64,000 bases of DNA. It comes from Strigops habroptila (taxonomy: Eukaryota; Chordata; Aves; Psittaciformes; Psittacidae). The stretch covers positions 63,167,725 to 63,231,724 of the forward strand of contig NC_044282.2 of NCBI RefSeq assembly GCF_004027225.2. Reading direction: 5' to 3'. Of this stretch, positions 22,135 through 33,410 are shown piece by piece. Position 1 is the stretch's first letter. Each line of letters begins with the position of its first letter. The notes beneath the pieces were generated by a model. That model had not been told where the DNA came from and did not search any database. It saw only the letters and a list, made by a program, of their open reading frames with translations. Made by a program: the position numbers and the translations under genes.

Positions 22135-22562
22135 GTGTTACTACTGTGAAAACAAGTTTTTTGCGTTTGGCATATTCGTCCCCTTGGAGCACCGCATAGC
22201 TGTGGCATTTCATGGTGAGGCAGCGTCCCGGACTCGTGTCTGCGTCAGGACGCTTCCGCGTGCGTTCGGATGGGGGATGCGGCCGCTGAACGTTGCGGCC
22301 GCTGAACATTGCACCCGTTGCGTGAGGAACTAGAGGAGATGTTCGTCGCGGGGCTGTTCCTGCCTTTGTCACATCCAGCTCCGTTCCCACCAAGGCTCCC
22401 CGCGGTCCCGTGTTCTCTCGGGTCAGGTGGGGTTTCCGCACTGCACATCCTACCCTGAGCTCCCTGCAGCCTGTGCTGTGCTTGATTTCCACATCCCTGT
22501 CCCATCACGTCGCGCCTGCCCCCGCTGTGATCGCACAGACACATGGAGAGGCTGCCCTGGGC

Positions 22563-22568
22563 TTTATT
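22563..22568 (-). terminator. ATRAID: ATRAID poly(A) signal
   Basis: AATAAA on the minus strand, about 90 bases after the ATRAID stop codon. It is the only canonical signal close by. Confidence 0.8.
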
Positions 22569-22654
22569 CCTCCCTCTCCACTGCCCAGTAACTGTAACCC
22601 CACAGCACAGGCCCCTCCGGGACATTGAGCACCCTCCTTGCTTATGAGGTCTTC

Positions 22655-24157
22655 TCAGGGGGCCTTAGCCTTCCGGCGCTGGGTGCCCCACAGCAGAAGG
22701 GACAGGGACAGGGTGGTGGCTCCCAGGACCCCACAGAAGAGCAGCACCGGAAACGTGCCCTGCAAGGAAGCAGCAGTCAGTGGCGCCCCCCACTGCCTTA
22801 CGCAGCCCCACTGCCCCACACTGCTCTGGCTGGGGAGCACTTGGGGGGTCCCTGTCCTGCAGACACTCACCTCACGCAGGCACTTATACCCGTGGAAGGG
22901 GCTGTCACAGAGGCACTGGACGAGGCTGGGACCGTCCGGGGCACAGGCAGCATTCTCAGGACACAGCCAGGCTGGTGGAGCAGAGCCAAGAGTCAAAAGC
23001 CAGCCCCTGCCCCCCAACCTCCCACCTCCCAACCCCCGCTTTACCGGGCTCCCTGGAGCTGTTGCAGGAATTCTTCTGGCCCTGGCAGAGCCGACTGCTT
23101 CCACTCGTCGTCACCTTCTCCCAGGCACCGCTCCCACCTGGGCAGTCCAGTGGCAATGGCACCGCTCTGAGGGGCAGAGCTCAGCACTGGCACTGTGGCG
23201 GTGAGCAGAGCACAGCACCGGCACCACCGCTCAGCCCACCCCAGTACTCACAACAGCTGCAGAAGGGTGAAGCCCAGGAAGGAGCCGTAGGGGAGGGTCG
23301 TCATGGGGTTCTCAGTCAGGTCTCTGCAAGCACACACCATATTGGTACCAGAGGCTGCCCCGACCAGGTGCAGTGCCCTGCACTTGGCCTGACTGAGCAT
23401 CAGGAGGTTCCCACAGGGCCCCCCAGTGAATCAACACACAGTGGGGGCTGGGGGCCTGGCAGTGGTGACAGTGGGAACAGGGACCACCAAGGCCAGGCTG
23501 GGGGAGTGTCCCCCAGCCCACAGAAGGGAGCAGAGGCTGCACATGGGGGCATGTGGGGGAACACAGACTCACAGGACAGCAGCAGAGGAGGCCTCAGCCA
23601 GCCCCGGGGGGAGGTTCTGCAAGGAGCAGTTGCTCAGATCCAGCCTAGGGGAGGGTAACAGCAGTCGGGGGGGGTGGCATGTGCCTGGCACCCCACACCC
23701 CCCTGTGTCCCCAACACCCACCTTCGCAGCCCCCTGCGACAGGCATGGTCCCTCACCCCGAGCCTCCATCATGCGCCCCCCACCCCCTCCCCGTACCCCA
23801 GCAGCCGCTCCGGGCGGGCGCCCCGTTCCCGGCAGCAGCGCCCCTCACTCTCGGTGCCGGGCCGGGATGCGCAGTACTCGGCTACGATGGAGCCGTTCCG
23901 CAGCGGTCCCGGGCAGCTCCTGCACACCTGGAGGGGTAAAAGGGAGGGGTCGGGTGGTGCACGGGTAGCACCAGCACCCCCCGGTTCTCGGTATTATGTC
24001 CCGGGCACCCTCCGACCCATAGCGGCATCGCCCGATCCCCGGGATCGTGTCCCGACACCCCGCCCGTCGGTGGCCCCGCTCCGGCCCCGCCGCTCACCGC
24101 CGCGCCGCCGACGGCGCAGGGCAGCGACAGCAGGAGTAGAATAAGTAACGCGCCCAT
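22655..24157 (-). CDS. ATRAID: All-trans retinoic acid-induced differentiation factor
   Basis: Single-pass membrane glycoprotein of the lysosome and endosome system, known for a role in nitrogen-bisphosphonate response and in osteoblast differentiation. Minus-strand exons 24157-24098, 23927-23797, 23644-23573, 23323-23252, 23166-23045, 22971-22871 and 22759-22655 give 220 residues, against about 229 in human. Seen in order: a signal peptide (MGALLILLLLSLPCAVGG), a cysteine-rich N-terminus, a leucine-rich-like part (LDLSNCSLQNLP), an EGF-like domain (CPENAACAPDGP, then CDSPFHGYKC), a transmembrane helix (FCGVLGATTLSLSLLLW) and the basic tail TQRRKAKAP. It diverges from SLC5A6 over a CpG island, as in mammals. 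Confidence 0.96.
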
Positions 24158-24602
24158 GGCGCCGGCACCCCCGCCCCTCCCGGAGCTCTTCCGGGACCGC
24201 CCCGTCGGACACGCCCGCGGCGAGAGCGCCCCCTGGCGGGCCCGGTGCGGTGAGGACCTCCCCGCCGTGCAGGGGGGGCGGTGGGGCCGGGCCGCGATGT
24301 GTCTCCACTCGGTGCCCTCTGGACCCCGGGCGGGGCCGTGCGGGGATCCCCCGCGGCGAGGGTCCGCCGGGGCGCGGTGACCCGCCCGGGGCAGCGGAGC
24401 GCGACAGGGCCCGGGGGGCACGTGGTGGGGGGGGGAGGTGTCCCGGTGGCGGCCGTGACGCCATCACAGCGCGCGGGACGGGCAGGACCGGGCGGAAATG
24501 TCCGTGAGGGCAGAGCTGCCCCTCTCGTGCGTCATCAGTGCGCGCTGGCGGCTGTCGCGGCGGCACGTGGGCCGGGCTCCGCCGCGCCGGTGGCCGCCAA
24601 CG
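24158..24602. promoter_or_regulatory. Bidirectional CpG promoter, ATRAID / SLC5A6
   Basis: CpG-dense sequence between the ATRAID start (minus) and a donor AACG/GTGAGT at 24602/24603, which would end the noncoding first exon of SLC5A6. GC boxes and a GCGC-rich core are present, with no TATA box. The exact start sites cannot be read from sequence alone. Confidence 0.65.
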
Positions 24603-26644
24603 GTGAGTGTTGCACCGAGGTCGCTGCGGCCCCTCAAGGTCACTGGAGCCCCCCTGCCGGGCCCGGACCTCTCGCTACGGTGGGGTCGGAGCTCGTCCTG
24701 CGGCCGCGCGACCGGCACCGGCGGCGCTGGGGTTCCGGGGAGCCGGGTCTGGGACCGGGCCGTCGGCTGAGGGCACCGGGGACACTGGGAAGGGCAGCAG
24801 GGCTGTGGCCTCGGGGCACGGTGGACACCGGGGCTGGGCGGTGGCGGTGCTTCCTCCTCCTCCTCCACTAACGGGGGCACCGAGATCATGGGGAGACCGG
24901 GACGTGTATGGGGGAGGGCAGCGGGGACAGGAGGGTCGGGCCATGGGCAGGGTCACCGGGTACACTGGGAAGTAGGGCAAGGGGATACAGGAAGAGGGAG
25001 CGGGGACATGGGCAGGGGGTGTGCTGAGTTTTGGGGGGGGAGTGGGGTGGGCTGGAACATGGGGACCAACGGGAGGGGGCAGCAGGGCCACCGGTGGAGT
25101 CACCGTGGGACAAGGAGTGGGGCTGGGGACTCCGAGGCTGGGGCAATGGGACTTCAGGGGCACCAAGGGGGAGCCTTGAGCCAAGGCTGCAGAGCCGGTG
25201 GAGCAGCCGCCGGTGGAGCAGCCATCAAGGACCGTGCCACTGCCTGCCCCGTGTTTAGTCTTCACGGTGGAATGGGGTGGGGTGACCTTGGACCCGCTGC
25301 ACGGGGTGGTGTCGTGGCCAGGGACAGGACAGGGACGGTGCCGTGCGAGGCAGGAGGTGCTGCCCTCTCACCCCCTTCCCGCTGGTGTTGGCTCTGGCGC
25401 TGCTGCGGGGCCTTGTGCCAGCCTGCTGTGTCCCTGCGGCAGGCAGGCTCGGGCAGGCTGCGCTGGGTGCAGGGGTGCCAGCCCTAATCCCACCAAGTAT
25501 GCCGTGGGCAGACATTCCTCTGCAGATCACGGCAGCACCGCACCAGCCCCCCACTACAGGCAGCCTGCTCTGTGCCCCATGGCAGCCCCAAATGCTGCCC
25601 CACCGCAACAGAGGTTGCCTCTGCATCTTGCACCCCCTGCTCTGCTGGTGCCTGGGCCACTGCTCCCCACAGCTCCCTGCACACTGGTGGAGGTGGAAGG
25701 GGTGTCTCTGCTCATGCCCCCTCTCTGCCCTGCTCCTGGGACTGCCTGGCTGCCCCATCCTCTCTGCTATGATGGAGCCAGGAACCCTGAGGATCTGCCT
25801 GTGGCAGGGCAGGAGGTGCCAGGGCCAGCAGCGGCTCAGGGGTCTGATCATCCAGCTGCTGCCCAACATCTCTGGAGCTGTCAGTTCCCCCCGTCCATCT
25901 GTCTGTCCATCCCGACCTACATGGGTGTCATGAGGGTCACCTTGTGCTTTCCCTGCTCAGCTGGGCAAGGAGGACAGGGCTCCCTCATGCACTTCCTCAC
26001 CGGCACAGCCGGGGCTCCACTGCCCATCCTTCTGCCCTCCCCAACCCCATCCATGGGTCCCGTGGGGCCGGGGGGTGCCAGCGGCCTGATCCTGCTGGGT
26101 GGGCCGCTGTGGAGGCGGCTGCTCTGGCGCTGCTGGAGCTGCGTCGGCCCCGGGGCTGGTGGCTGGCGCCAGGGCTGGGTGATTGTGTTGGGCTTGGCTG
26201 GGCTCTTGCACTGGGGGCAGTTCTGCTGGGCTTGGCGGGGCCATGCGGTGCCGGGGTGGTTGGGTTGTGTTATGCTTGGCTGGGGCAGGACTGGTGCTGC
26301 CGGGCTTGGCGGGGCTGTCCCACACCGGGGGTGGTGGTGTTGCGTTTGGCAACATGGGGCTGGTTCTGCTGGGCTGGCTGGGCCAGTGCCGCCGGGGTCC
26401 TGGGTGGGACTGGTTTTGCAACCACGGTCTCGGGGTGAAGAGGCTCCTGTCTCCCTCGGAGGATGGGTGGGTGGATGAGTGGTGCTGAGCCCAGCCCAGA
26501 GGGAGGAGAAGGGTTAAAGGGACATTCCTCATCCAGACTGGCCCCCCCGCGCCGGGTCCTTGAAGCTGAGACAGAGGAGTGAGCGAAGGTCCCTGCAGTG
26601 TCAAGCGCAGCTCCCGACGCCGACACCCATCTCTCCTCCTGCAG
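24603..26644 (+). other. SLC5A6: SLC5A6 intron 1, with degenerate minisatellite
   Basis: No gene seen. From about 26180 to 26400 a loose repeat of GGGCTTGGCGGGGC / CTGGGCTTGGCTGG words recurs roughly every 35-60 bases, suggesting an old minisatellite. The acceptor at 26642-26644 opens the exon that carries the start codon. Confidence 0.5.
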
Positions 26645-26793
26645 CTCCAAGCGCCGGGGAGATGCTGGCCAGGACGTGCTGCTGGGGTGGCCACCGGGGC
26701 TCGGTGTGCCCATGAGGCCGGCAGGGCACAGCCAGGGCGGGTCGCCGGGCAGCGGTGGTTCTGGCGGGGCAGAGGCAAGAGGAGACACTCACC

Positions 26794-29700
26794 ATGGAGT
26801 TCACAGTGATCGACTACAGCATCTTTGCGCTGCTGCTGTTGCTGTCATCAGCCATCGGGCTCTTCTATGCACTGAGCGGGGACCGGCAGCGCACGGTGCA
26901 GGAGTTCCTCCTGGCTAACCGCAACATGGGCTTTCTGCCCGTCGCCCTCTCACTGCTCGCCACCTTCCAGTCGGCAGTGGCAATCCTGGGCGTGCCAGCC
27001 GAGATCTACCATTTCGGCACCGAGTACTGGTTCCTCGGCTGCTCCTACTTCTTGGGACTGCTCATCCCAGCACACATCTTCATCCCCGTCTTCTACCGTC
27101 TGCGTATCACCAGCACCTATGAGGTGAGTGAGGACAGGGACACACATGGTGACCAGCACACAGTGAGATGTGCAGGCAGGTGATGGCCCTGGGGGGGACG
27201 AGCTGGTGCTGCCCAGTGGGGTTTTGGCTCCCACTCCTTCACTGCCTGGTGCCTTCTTCCTGGTGCCATGCCCTGCAGACAAGACTCCCCCCACCCCAAG
27301 CAGTACTGGATAGCCCCGTTGTCTCTGTGGCAGCAGCTGCTGAGGTTTTGGGGTAGGGCTGGCTGCGCCCCCGGCTTCCCTGCTGCTGGGGGGGCATGAG
27401 GAACATCCCCCCCCCCTCAGAACGCCACATCCAGGCTGTGACCTGTCTCCCCACAGTACCTGGAGCTGCGCTTCAACAAGACAGTGCGGGTCTTTGGCAC
27501 CATCACCTTCATCTTCCAGATGGTGAGTGGGGTGGGGGGGTTGTGGGATGTGGAGGGGGGCCATGTATGGCTGTAGCACTGCTCTCCCTGCAGGTCATCT
27601 ACATGGGGGTGGTACTCTATGCGCCCGCACTGGCTCTCAATGCAGGTAAGGAGGAGAGGAGCAGGGGGGCGATGCTGGAAGCCCCATCCTGCGTGAGGGT
27701 GCAACCTGTTAATGGCCTCCATCACTTCTAGTGACAGGCTTTGACCTCTGGAGCGCAGTGCTCACCATGGGGCTGGTCTGCACGCTGTACACTACATTGG
27801 TGAGTGCCATCCCACCACCACTGCCCGGCTGTGGGGTGCCCTGTGCCGGGCTGTGGTGATGGGCACTGTGCCTCTGCAGGGCGGGCTGAAGGCTGTCATC
27901 TGGACCGACGTCTTCCAGACACTGGTGATGTTCGCGGGGCAGCTGGCCGTCATCGTGGTGGGCGCCCAGCGGGTGGGTGGCATGGCCCGTGTCTGGCACC
28001 TGGCTGAGCAGGAGGGCAAGATCTCTGGCATCGAGTGAGTGCCACAGCCCCAGTGTGTCCTGTGCCAAGGTGCCTTCACCCACCAGGGGCCGGGTGCCCC
28101 ACCTCACGCTGTGGGGCAGCCAGGAAGGGTGGGGAAGAGGGACCCCATCTGCTCCCATGGCATGGCGTGTGGGGTGCCAGTGAGGACCTGGTGCCATCAC
28201 CCACCGCTGGTGCCTCTCTGCAGCCTGAACCCTGACCCCTTTGAGCGGCACACCTTCTGGACCCTGGCTGTGGGGGGAGTCTTCATGATGCTGTCGCTGT
28301 ACGGGGTGAACCAGGCGCAGGTGCAGCGGTACCTCAGCTCCCGCAGCGAGCGGGAGGCCAAGCTGTGAGTGGGGCCAGGGCTGGGGATCCCGTGGCCGGG
28401 ATGGGTCCCCCCGCTGCCACCCACCCCGACTCTAACGCCGGCCCGGCACCCGCAGCTCCTGCTACGCCGTGTTCCCCTGCCAGCAGATCGTCCTCTGCCT
28501 CAGCTGCCTCACTGGCCTCGTCATGTTCGTCTATGACCGGGAGCACACGCTGGCACCCGGCAACCGCCCCAGGTCGTCTGACCAGGTGGGCACCGGGTTC
28601 CCCATCTCTTGCAGCCTGTGGGGATGGACCCCCCTCCCCAGCCCCGCCCAATCCTCCCAGCCCCATGGGCACTGACTCTCCTTCCCCAGCTGGTGCTGTA
28701 CTTTGTGATGGATGTGCTGAAGGACCTGCCGGGGCTGCCTGGGCTCTTCGTCGCCTGCCTTTTCAGCGGGTCCCTCAGGTGAGCTGAGGGGATCCTGGGG
28801 CTGGAGGGGCCCCAGCCAAGCACCCAACATCTCCCTCTCCTCCCCAGCACTATCTCTTCCGCCTTCAACTCGCTGGCCACGGTGACGATGGAGGACCTGG
28901 TCCGGCCGCACTGCCCACGGCTGTCAGAGGCACAGGCCACGCTGCTCTCCAAGCTGCTGGGTGAGCGGGGGGTGGCATGGGGGGGCTGGTGCTGGTGGCA
29001 GGGGTGTCCCCAGTGCCACTGTGACCCCTCTGGTCTGCTCTTTCCAGCTCTTGGTTATGGATTGCTATGCCTGGGGATGGCCTACGTGTCCTCCATGCTG
29101 GGCCCTGTGCTGCAAGTAAGGGTGGGGGTGTAGGGGTCCCCCCCATCTCCAGCACACAGCAGGGACTGGTGCTGAGGACTGTATCCCCACAGGCTGCCAT
29201 CAGCATCTTCGGCATGGTCGGGGGCCCACTCCTGGGGCTCTTCTGCCTCGGCATGTTCTTTCCCTGTGCCAACCCCACGGTGAGTGTCCCCCTGCCTGGC
29301 CAGAGGCATGTACCCCATGGAATGGGGCAGTGCTGGGGGACTGGGGCACCCCAAGCCTGTCTGGGGGTCAGCAGTCTCCCTGTCCCCTGGTGCAGGGTGC
29401 TGTCGTGGGGCTGCTGGCTGGCCTGGCCATGGCTTTCTGGGTGGGCATTGGCAGCCTGATGCACAGCATGGGGGCAGCTGCAGGGACCCCCCCACCCAAC
29501 AGCACTGTGCTCCCCGCCATGGGCAACCTCACCACCATCCTCGCCACCACCCTGTTGGCCCCCACGGAGGCCCCTAAGAGGTGAGCGGGGTGGGGGGGGC
29601 TTGGGGACAGGGTGCTGCGGGATGGGGGGTGCTGCTCCATGTCCCCCAACTCACACCCACCTTCCCCAGCCCCACAGGGCTGCAGAAGTTCTACAGCCTG

Positions 29701-30206
29701 TCCTACATGTGGTACAGTGCCCACAACTCCACCACCGTCATTGTGGTGGGGCTCCTGGTCAGCCTGCTCACCGGTGAGTGTGGCGTGGTGGGGGGCTGCT
29801 GGTGGGCCCCCTTCCCTCCTGCTCACCCCCCATTCTGCCCGCCAGGCCCCACACCGGCAGCATCTGTGGACCCCCGAACCATCTACCCCGTGCTGCCTCA
29901 CCTGCTCTGCTGCCTGCCCCAGAAGTACAAGCAGAGGCTCTGCTGTGGGGTGGGCTTCCCTGACCAGGTGAGGGGCACAGACCCCAGCACCTTGCCTGAT
30001 GGGGGGGACAACATGGGGTCGTCTTCTTGCTACCCCCTGCTCTGTCCCCACAGAACACCGACACTGTGGATGCAGTGGCGAAGACCAAAGGGGTGCCCAA
30101 CGGTTTGCCCCACCCCGGCCTCGGGCGGCAGGAAGAGGAGGAAGGACAGGGCTACATCCGTGCAGCCGGGGCCCCTGCCTATGCTGTGCAGGAAACGTCC
30201 TTCTGA
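26794..30206 (+). CDS. SLC5A6: Sodium-dependent multivitamin transporter (SMVT)
   Basis: Plasma-membrane Na+ symporter for biotin, pantothenate and lipoate. Fifteen coding exons: 26794-27123, 27457-27522, 27594-27645, 27732-27799, 27880-28034, 28224-28364, 28456-28585, 28690-28778, 28848-28960, 29048-29115, 29193-29279, 29396-29580, 29670-29773, 29846-29967 and 30054-30206, giving 620 residues (human 635). Family text includes [55 protein letters not shown] and [19 protein letters not shown], within the usual multi-pass SSS fold. N-glycosylation sequons NST and NLT lie in the extracellular loop near residues 480-490. The C-terminal ETSF resembles the human ETSL tail, a likely PDZ ligand. The N-terminus is shorter than in human. 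Confidence 0.97.
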
Positions 30207-30588
30207 GCCACACCCACTTTGGCATGGGGGTCCCAGGCACCACCCAAGCCCTTCCCCAGTGCCCCCCTGGCCAGGGGACACAAACTCCCCCCCGGGATCC
30301 CCGGGGAGCACCAAAGAGCTGGTGGGGCTGGGTCTCTGCCAGGGGGTTGGCCAGGCTGCATCCCCCTGCCGGGCTGGCCCCGAGCCCTGGGGGGCTGTGG
30401 GACCACAGGCTGGGGGTGTCAGAGCGGTGCCCCCCACTCGTCACAGGCCAGGACATTGCCCAGTGCCCCGGCCTGGCCATGTGCCTTACACACCGCTCCC
30501 AGGCTGGTGGCTGCCCAGACCCTCAGGGCGCCGAGCGCCCCCCCATCCATCCAGCCACCATCACACATCTCTGTTTCCGTTGTCCCCC

Positions 30589-30594
30589 AATAAA
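30589..30594 (+). terminator. SLC5A6: SLC5A6 poly(A) signal
   Basis: AATAAA about 380 bases after the SLC5A6 stop, followed by G-rich sequence. The convergent TCF23 signal lies 360 bases further on. Confidence 0.75.
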
Positions 30595-30950
30595 TGGTTC
30601 TAGAGCGCAGGCATCGGAGCAACCCGGGAGGAGCCTCCCCCCCACTGCCCTCAGGACCTGCGGGAACATGGAGGTCCCATCTTCCACAGCAGTGGGGGGG
30701 GCCCTGTGCCTGGGCATGGGGGCCTTGTTGTCTGGGGCAGATTTATGGCTGCAGCCTTGGCCCCTGTCCCACAGCGTGAGGCCGGTGGTGTGGCCTGACC
30801 AGGAGGCCCTGGTGAGTGTAGCTGGGGGGCAGCTGTTTCATGGCTGGGGGGTGCAGGACCCTCCTCCATCTCCCCACCTTCTGGGTGCCCCTGGGGGTCT
30901 TGGTGGAGCCCATCCCGCAGCCAGGAGGCAGAAGGTGAGTGCTGGCTGCA

Positions 30951-30956
30951 GGTTTA
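30951..30956 (-). terminator. TCF23: TCF23 poly(A) signal
   Basis: AATAAA on the minus strand only about ten bases after the predicted TCF23 stop codon, implying a very short 3' UTR. Confidence 0.6.
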
Positions 30957-30966
30957 TTGCTGCGGG

Positions 30967-32684
30967 TCAGCAGCCCCCAGCCCCACAGGCAAGGTGGGGG
31001 CCCCAGCACCAGCCCTCCCAGAGCACACTGCATGTGTCTCTGGGGTCTTGGCCCATATCATGCCCCACTGTGGACAGTAAGGGGACATCCTGGGCCACCA
31101 CTGCCCATACCTGTGCCCGTGGACCACTGTGCAGGATGGTGGTGTGGATCAAGCACCATTCCCTCCCCCGCAATCCCCATCCTGGGACGCGGTGTTGAGG
31201 GAAGAAAGCAGATGTGGTGGTCCCATGCCCGTGGGCACTCTGGGGTTCAGGGGGGGCCGTCCCCTGGTGCCAGCCTGGGGACCCCAAGCCTGTGGGCTCA
31301 TGGCTGCTGGTGGCTGCGGCTGCCCCAGAAGGGCCAGAGCTGGATCCCCCCCAAGGACTGGTGTAGAGATGGGAGCACATAGGCCACTTCTGCAAGAGAG
31401 GGAGCGGGAGAGGGTCTGGGATTGCAGCACCTTGTCCTGCTGCAGTGGGTGACCCACACCTGGGACGGGGGACCCTGGGGACTGGGTGCTGGTATGTGTG
31501 TGGCACGCTGGGGATGAGCTATTAGTGTGCATGGGGCATGTTGGGGAGCCCTGGGACCAGGTGCATCATGCATCAGGGGCCTCAGGCAGTGGGGTAGGGG
31601 GTGCTGGTGTGCACTGAGGATAATGAGGGACCCCAGGGATTGGGTGTTGCCATCATGCAAGGGGGACACTGGTGCCTGGGGCAAGTCTCTCACCTTGAGT
31701 GGGTGCAGCAGTGGGTGTCTGTGGGGCAGGCAGGAGCGCGCAGTGGGGGGTGGCCCTCGGTCCAGCTTGTGGCTGAGGTGGGCAATGTAGCTGGTGGCCA
31801 GGATGAGGATGGAGAGCATGGAGAGCTTGGTGCCAGGGGTCACGGCGAGCAGTGCTGCCTGCAGAGACAGGAAGGCCCCGCGCAACGCCCGCATGCGGCT
31901 CTGCTCCCATGCTGCATTCTGGGGGTACAGGGGACCCTGTGCAGAGAGAGGGGCTGAGGCTTGAGTGGGCACTGCGATGGGGACAGGGACAGCATCATCC
32001 TCTGCAATGCTGCCTGTCCTGGGGAGCTGCTGAACCCCAGACCCACAAGTCTGTGTCCCCAGGGATGTGTCCAACCCACCCGTGTGATACGGGGCAGCCC
32101 GTGCCCCCCACCTGCACCCCATAGTTCTGCTCATGACCTGCCTGTTGTGCACCGTCTCCCCACAGCAGACCCCCAGATTCACCCCATGCCCTCGGTGCTG
32201 CTGCTGCATATGGGGTCTGTGGGATCCAGCTCCTTGAGCTGCTCAGCCATCTCCTTACCTGTCCTGCAGCCAGGGGGCTCCGCGGGTGGGTAGACAGGGG
32301 CCCCGGGGCCCCATCTGCACCTGCTCCACAGCAGCACTGGGTGCCTTTCCTCCTCCCACGGGGGCCGGGGCCAGCAGGGGCTGGTAAGCAGCTGTGTGTG
32401 GCAGACAGCCCCACTCTGCACCCACCACCACCTGTCCCCACACTCTTGGCTATGCTGCCCCCAGCGGTCCCTGCTGGCACCTCGGCACTGCGAAGTGCTG
32501 GCAGGTCAGGGTGCCCCGATGAGCAGCGGTGCATCCTCCCAATACCTCCCCGCACAGCCTGGCCTGTGGCCTCGCCTGGGCAGGCGCCTCGCCTACCCCT
32601 CCTTGGCACCGGGATGAACAGGAAGATTCCGGCTGTCCTGGCCTCCCCCGCTGTGGCTGCCCACTGGAGCCCCACTAGCCCCAT
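30967..32684 (-). CDS. TCF23: bHLH transcription factor 23 (OUT), start uncertain
   Basis: Divergent basic helix-loop-helix protein; the mammalian protein (OUT) is reported to repress other bHLH factors without binding E-boxes. The bHLH exon 31936-31694 encodes [18 protein letters not shown], the loop PGTKLS and [16 protein letters not shown], ending HPLK. The last exon 31389-30967 continues KWPMCSHLY, matching the mammalian LKKWPM junction. Exon 1 ends at 32259 with a strong CAG/GTAAGG donor in phase. Its start could be the ATG at 32684 or one near 32536. The basic helix reads [12 protein letters not shown], so the usual E-R-x-R DNA contact pattern is E-Q-S-R. TCF23 is next to SLC5A6 in mammals too. 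Confidence 0.82.
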
Positions 32685-33410
32685 AGTGAGGCCTCACAGC
32701 AGGCATCGAGCCTCAGACAGGGCACTCACATGGGGTCATGCTGGGCCCCGACCCCACGTGGCGCCCACAGCACTACCTGTGGAATGAGAGCCAGCATAAT
32801 GCACCCATGGACCCCTCCACCCCACACTGCAGCAGGGTGAGGACCCCCGGCGGGCAGCCAGGTTAAGGCTAGGTTGGGAGGGAGAGAAATGAGGCCACAG
32901 GGAGTCCTGGAGCTGGGGGTACCCATGGGTGACCTGGCTACCCCATCACCTCCACTGACCGTGGGGCTCTATGGATGGATGGGGGTTGGCAAGGCCGAGC
33001 AGGGACCCCCATCCCTGGCCCCTGTGGGGCTGTGGATGCTCCACTGCAGCTGTGGGATGGGGTGAGGGAAACACAGCTGCTGGGACAGCCTCGCTGGGCA
33101 GCACAGGGGGACCCACGAGGGGCTTGGGGGGGCTCTGCTGCCCAGGGACAGGGGGTACCGGGGGGCTGCTTGGCGGCGCTGCAGGGGGGCAGCCCCCAGC
33201 CCTCCGTGGGGCACACATGGGGATCCCCCACGACCACGGGTGGGCGGGGCTTGTGCAGCAAGGGGCGTGGCTCGGGCCGCAGGAGGCGGGTCTTTGGGGC
33301 GGGGCGGGGCTATGAGCAGCTGGGCGGAGGCATGGCGTGGGGCGGGGCGTGCGTGCCTCTGGCGCCGTGACGTAGCGCCGGGGTGCAGCGCTGACGTGTA
33401 TGACGCAGCT
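32685..33410. other. TCF23-PREB intergenic region and PREB promoter
   Basis: No gene seen. The last 180 bases (33240-33410) form a CpG promoter with several GGGGCGGGG/GGCGGGGC boxes and two CRE-half words (GTGACGTAGCG and CTGACGTGT) within 50 bases of the PREB start codon. Confidence 0.6.

Noticed and set aside
12576-22560. Old virus or LTR element as cause of the repeats
   Set aside because: No gag, pol or env text and no LTR pair with primer-binding sites. The reverse-transcriptase pieces are CR1 LINE type and the long repeats are U1 units.
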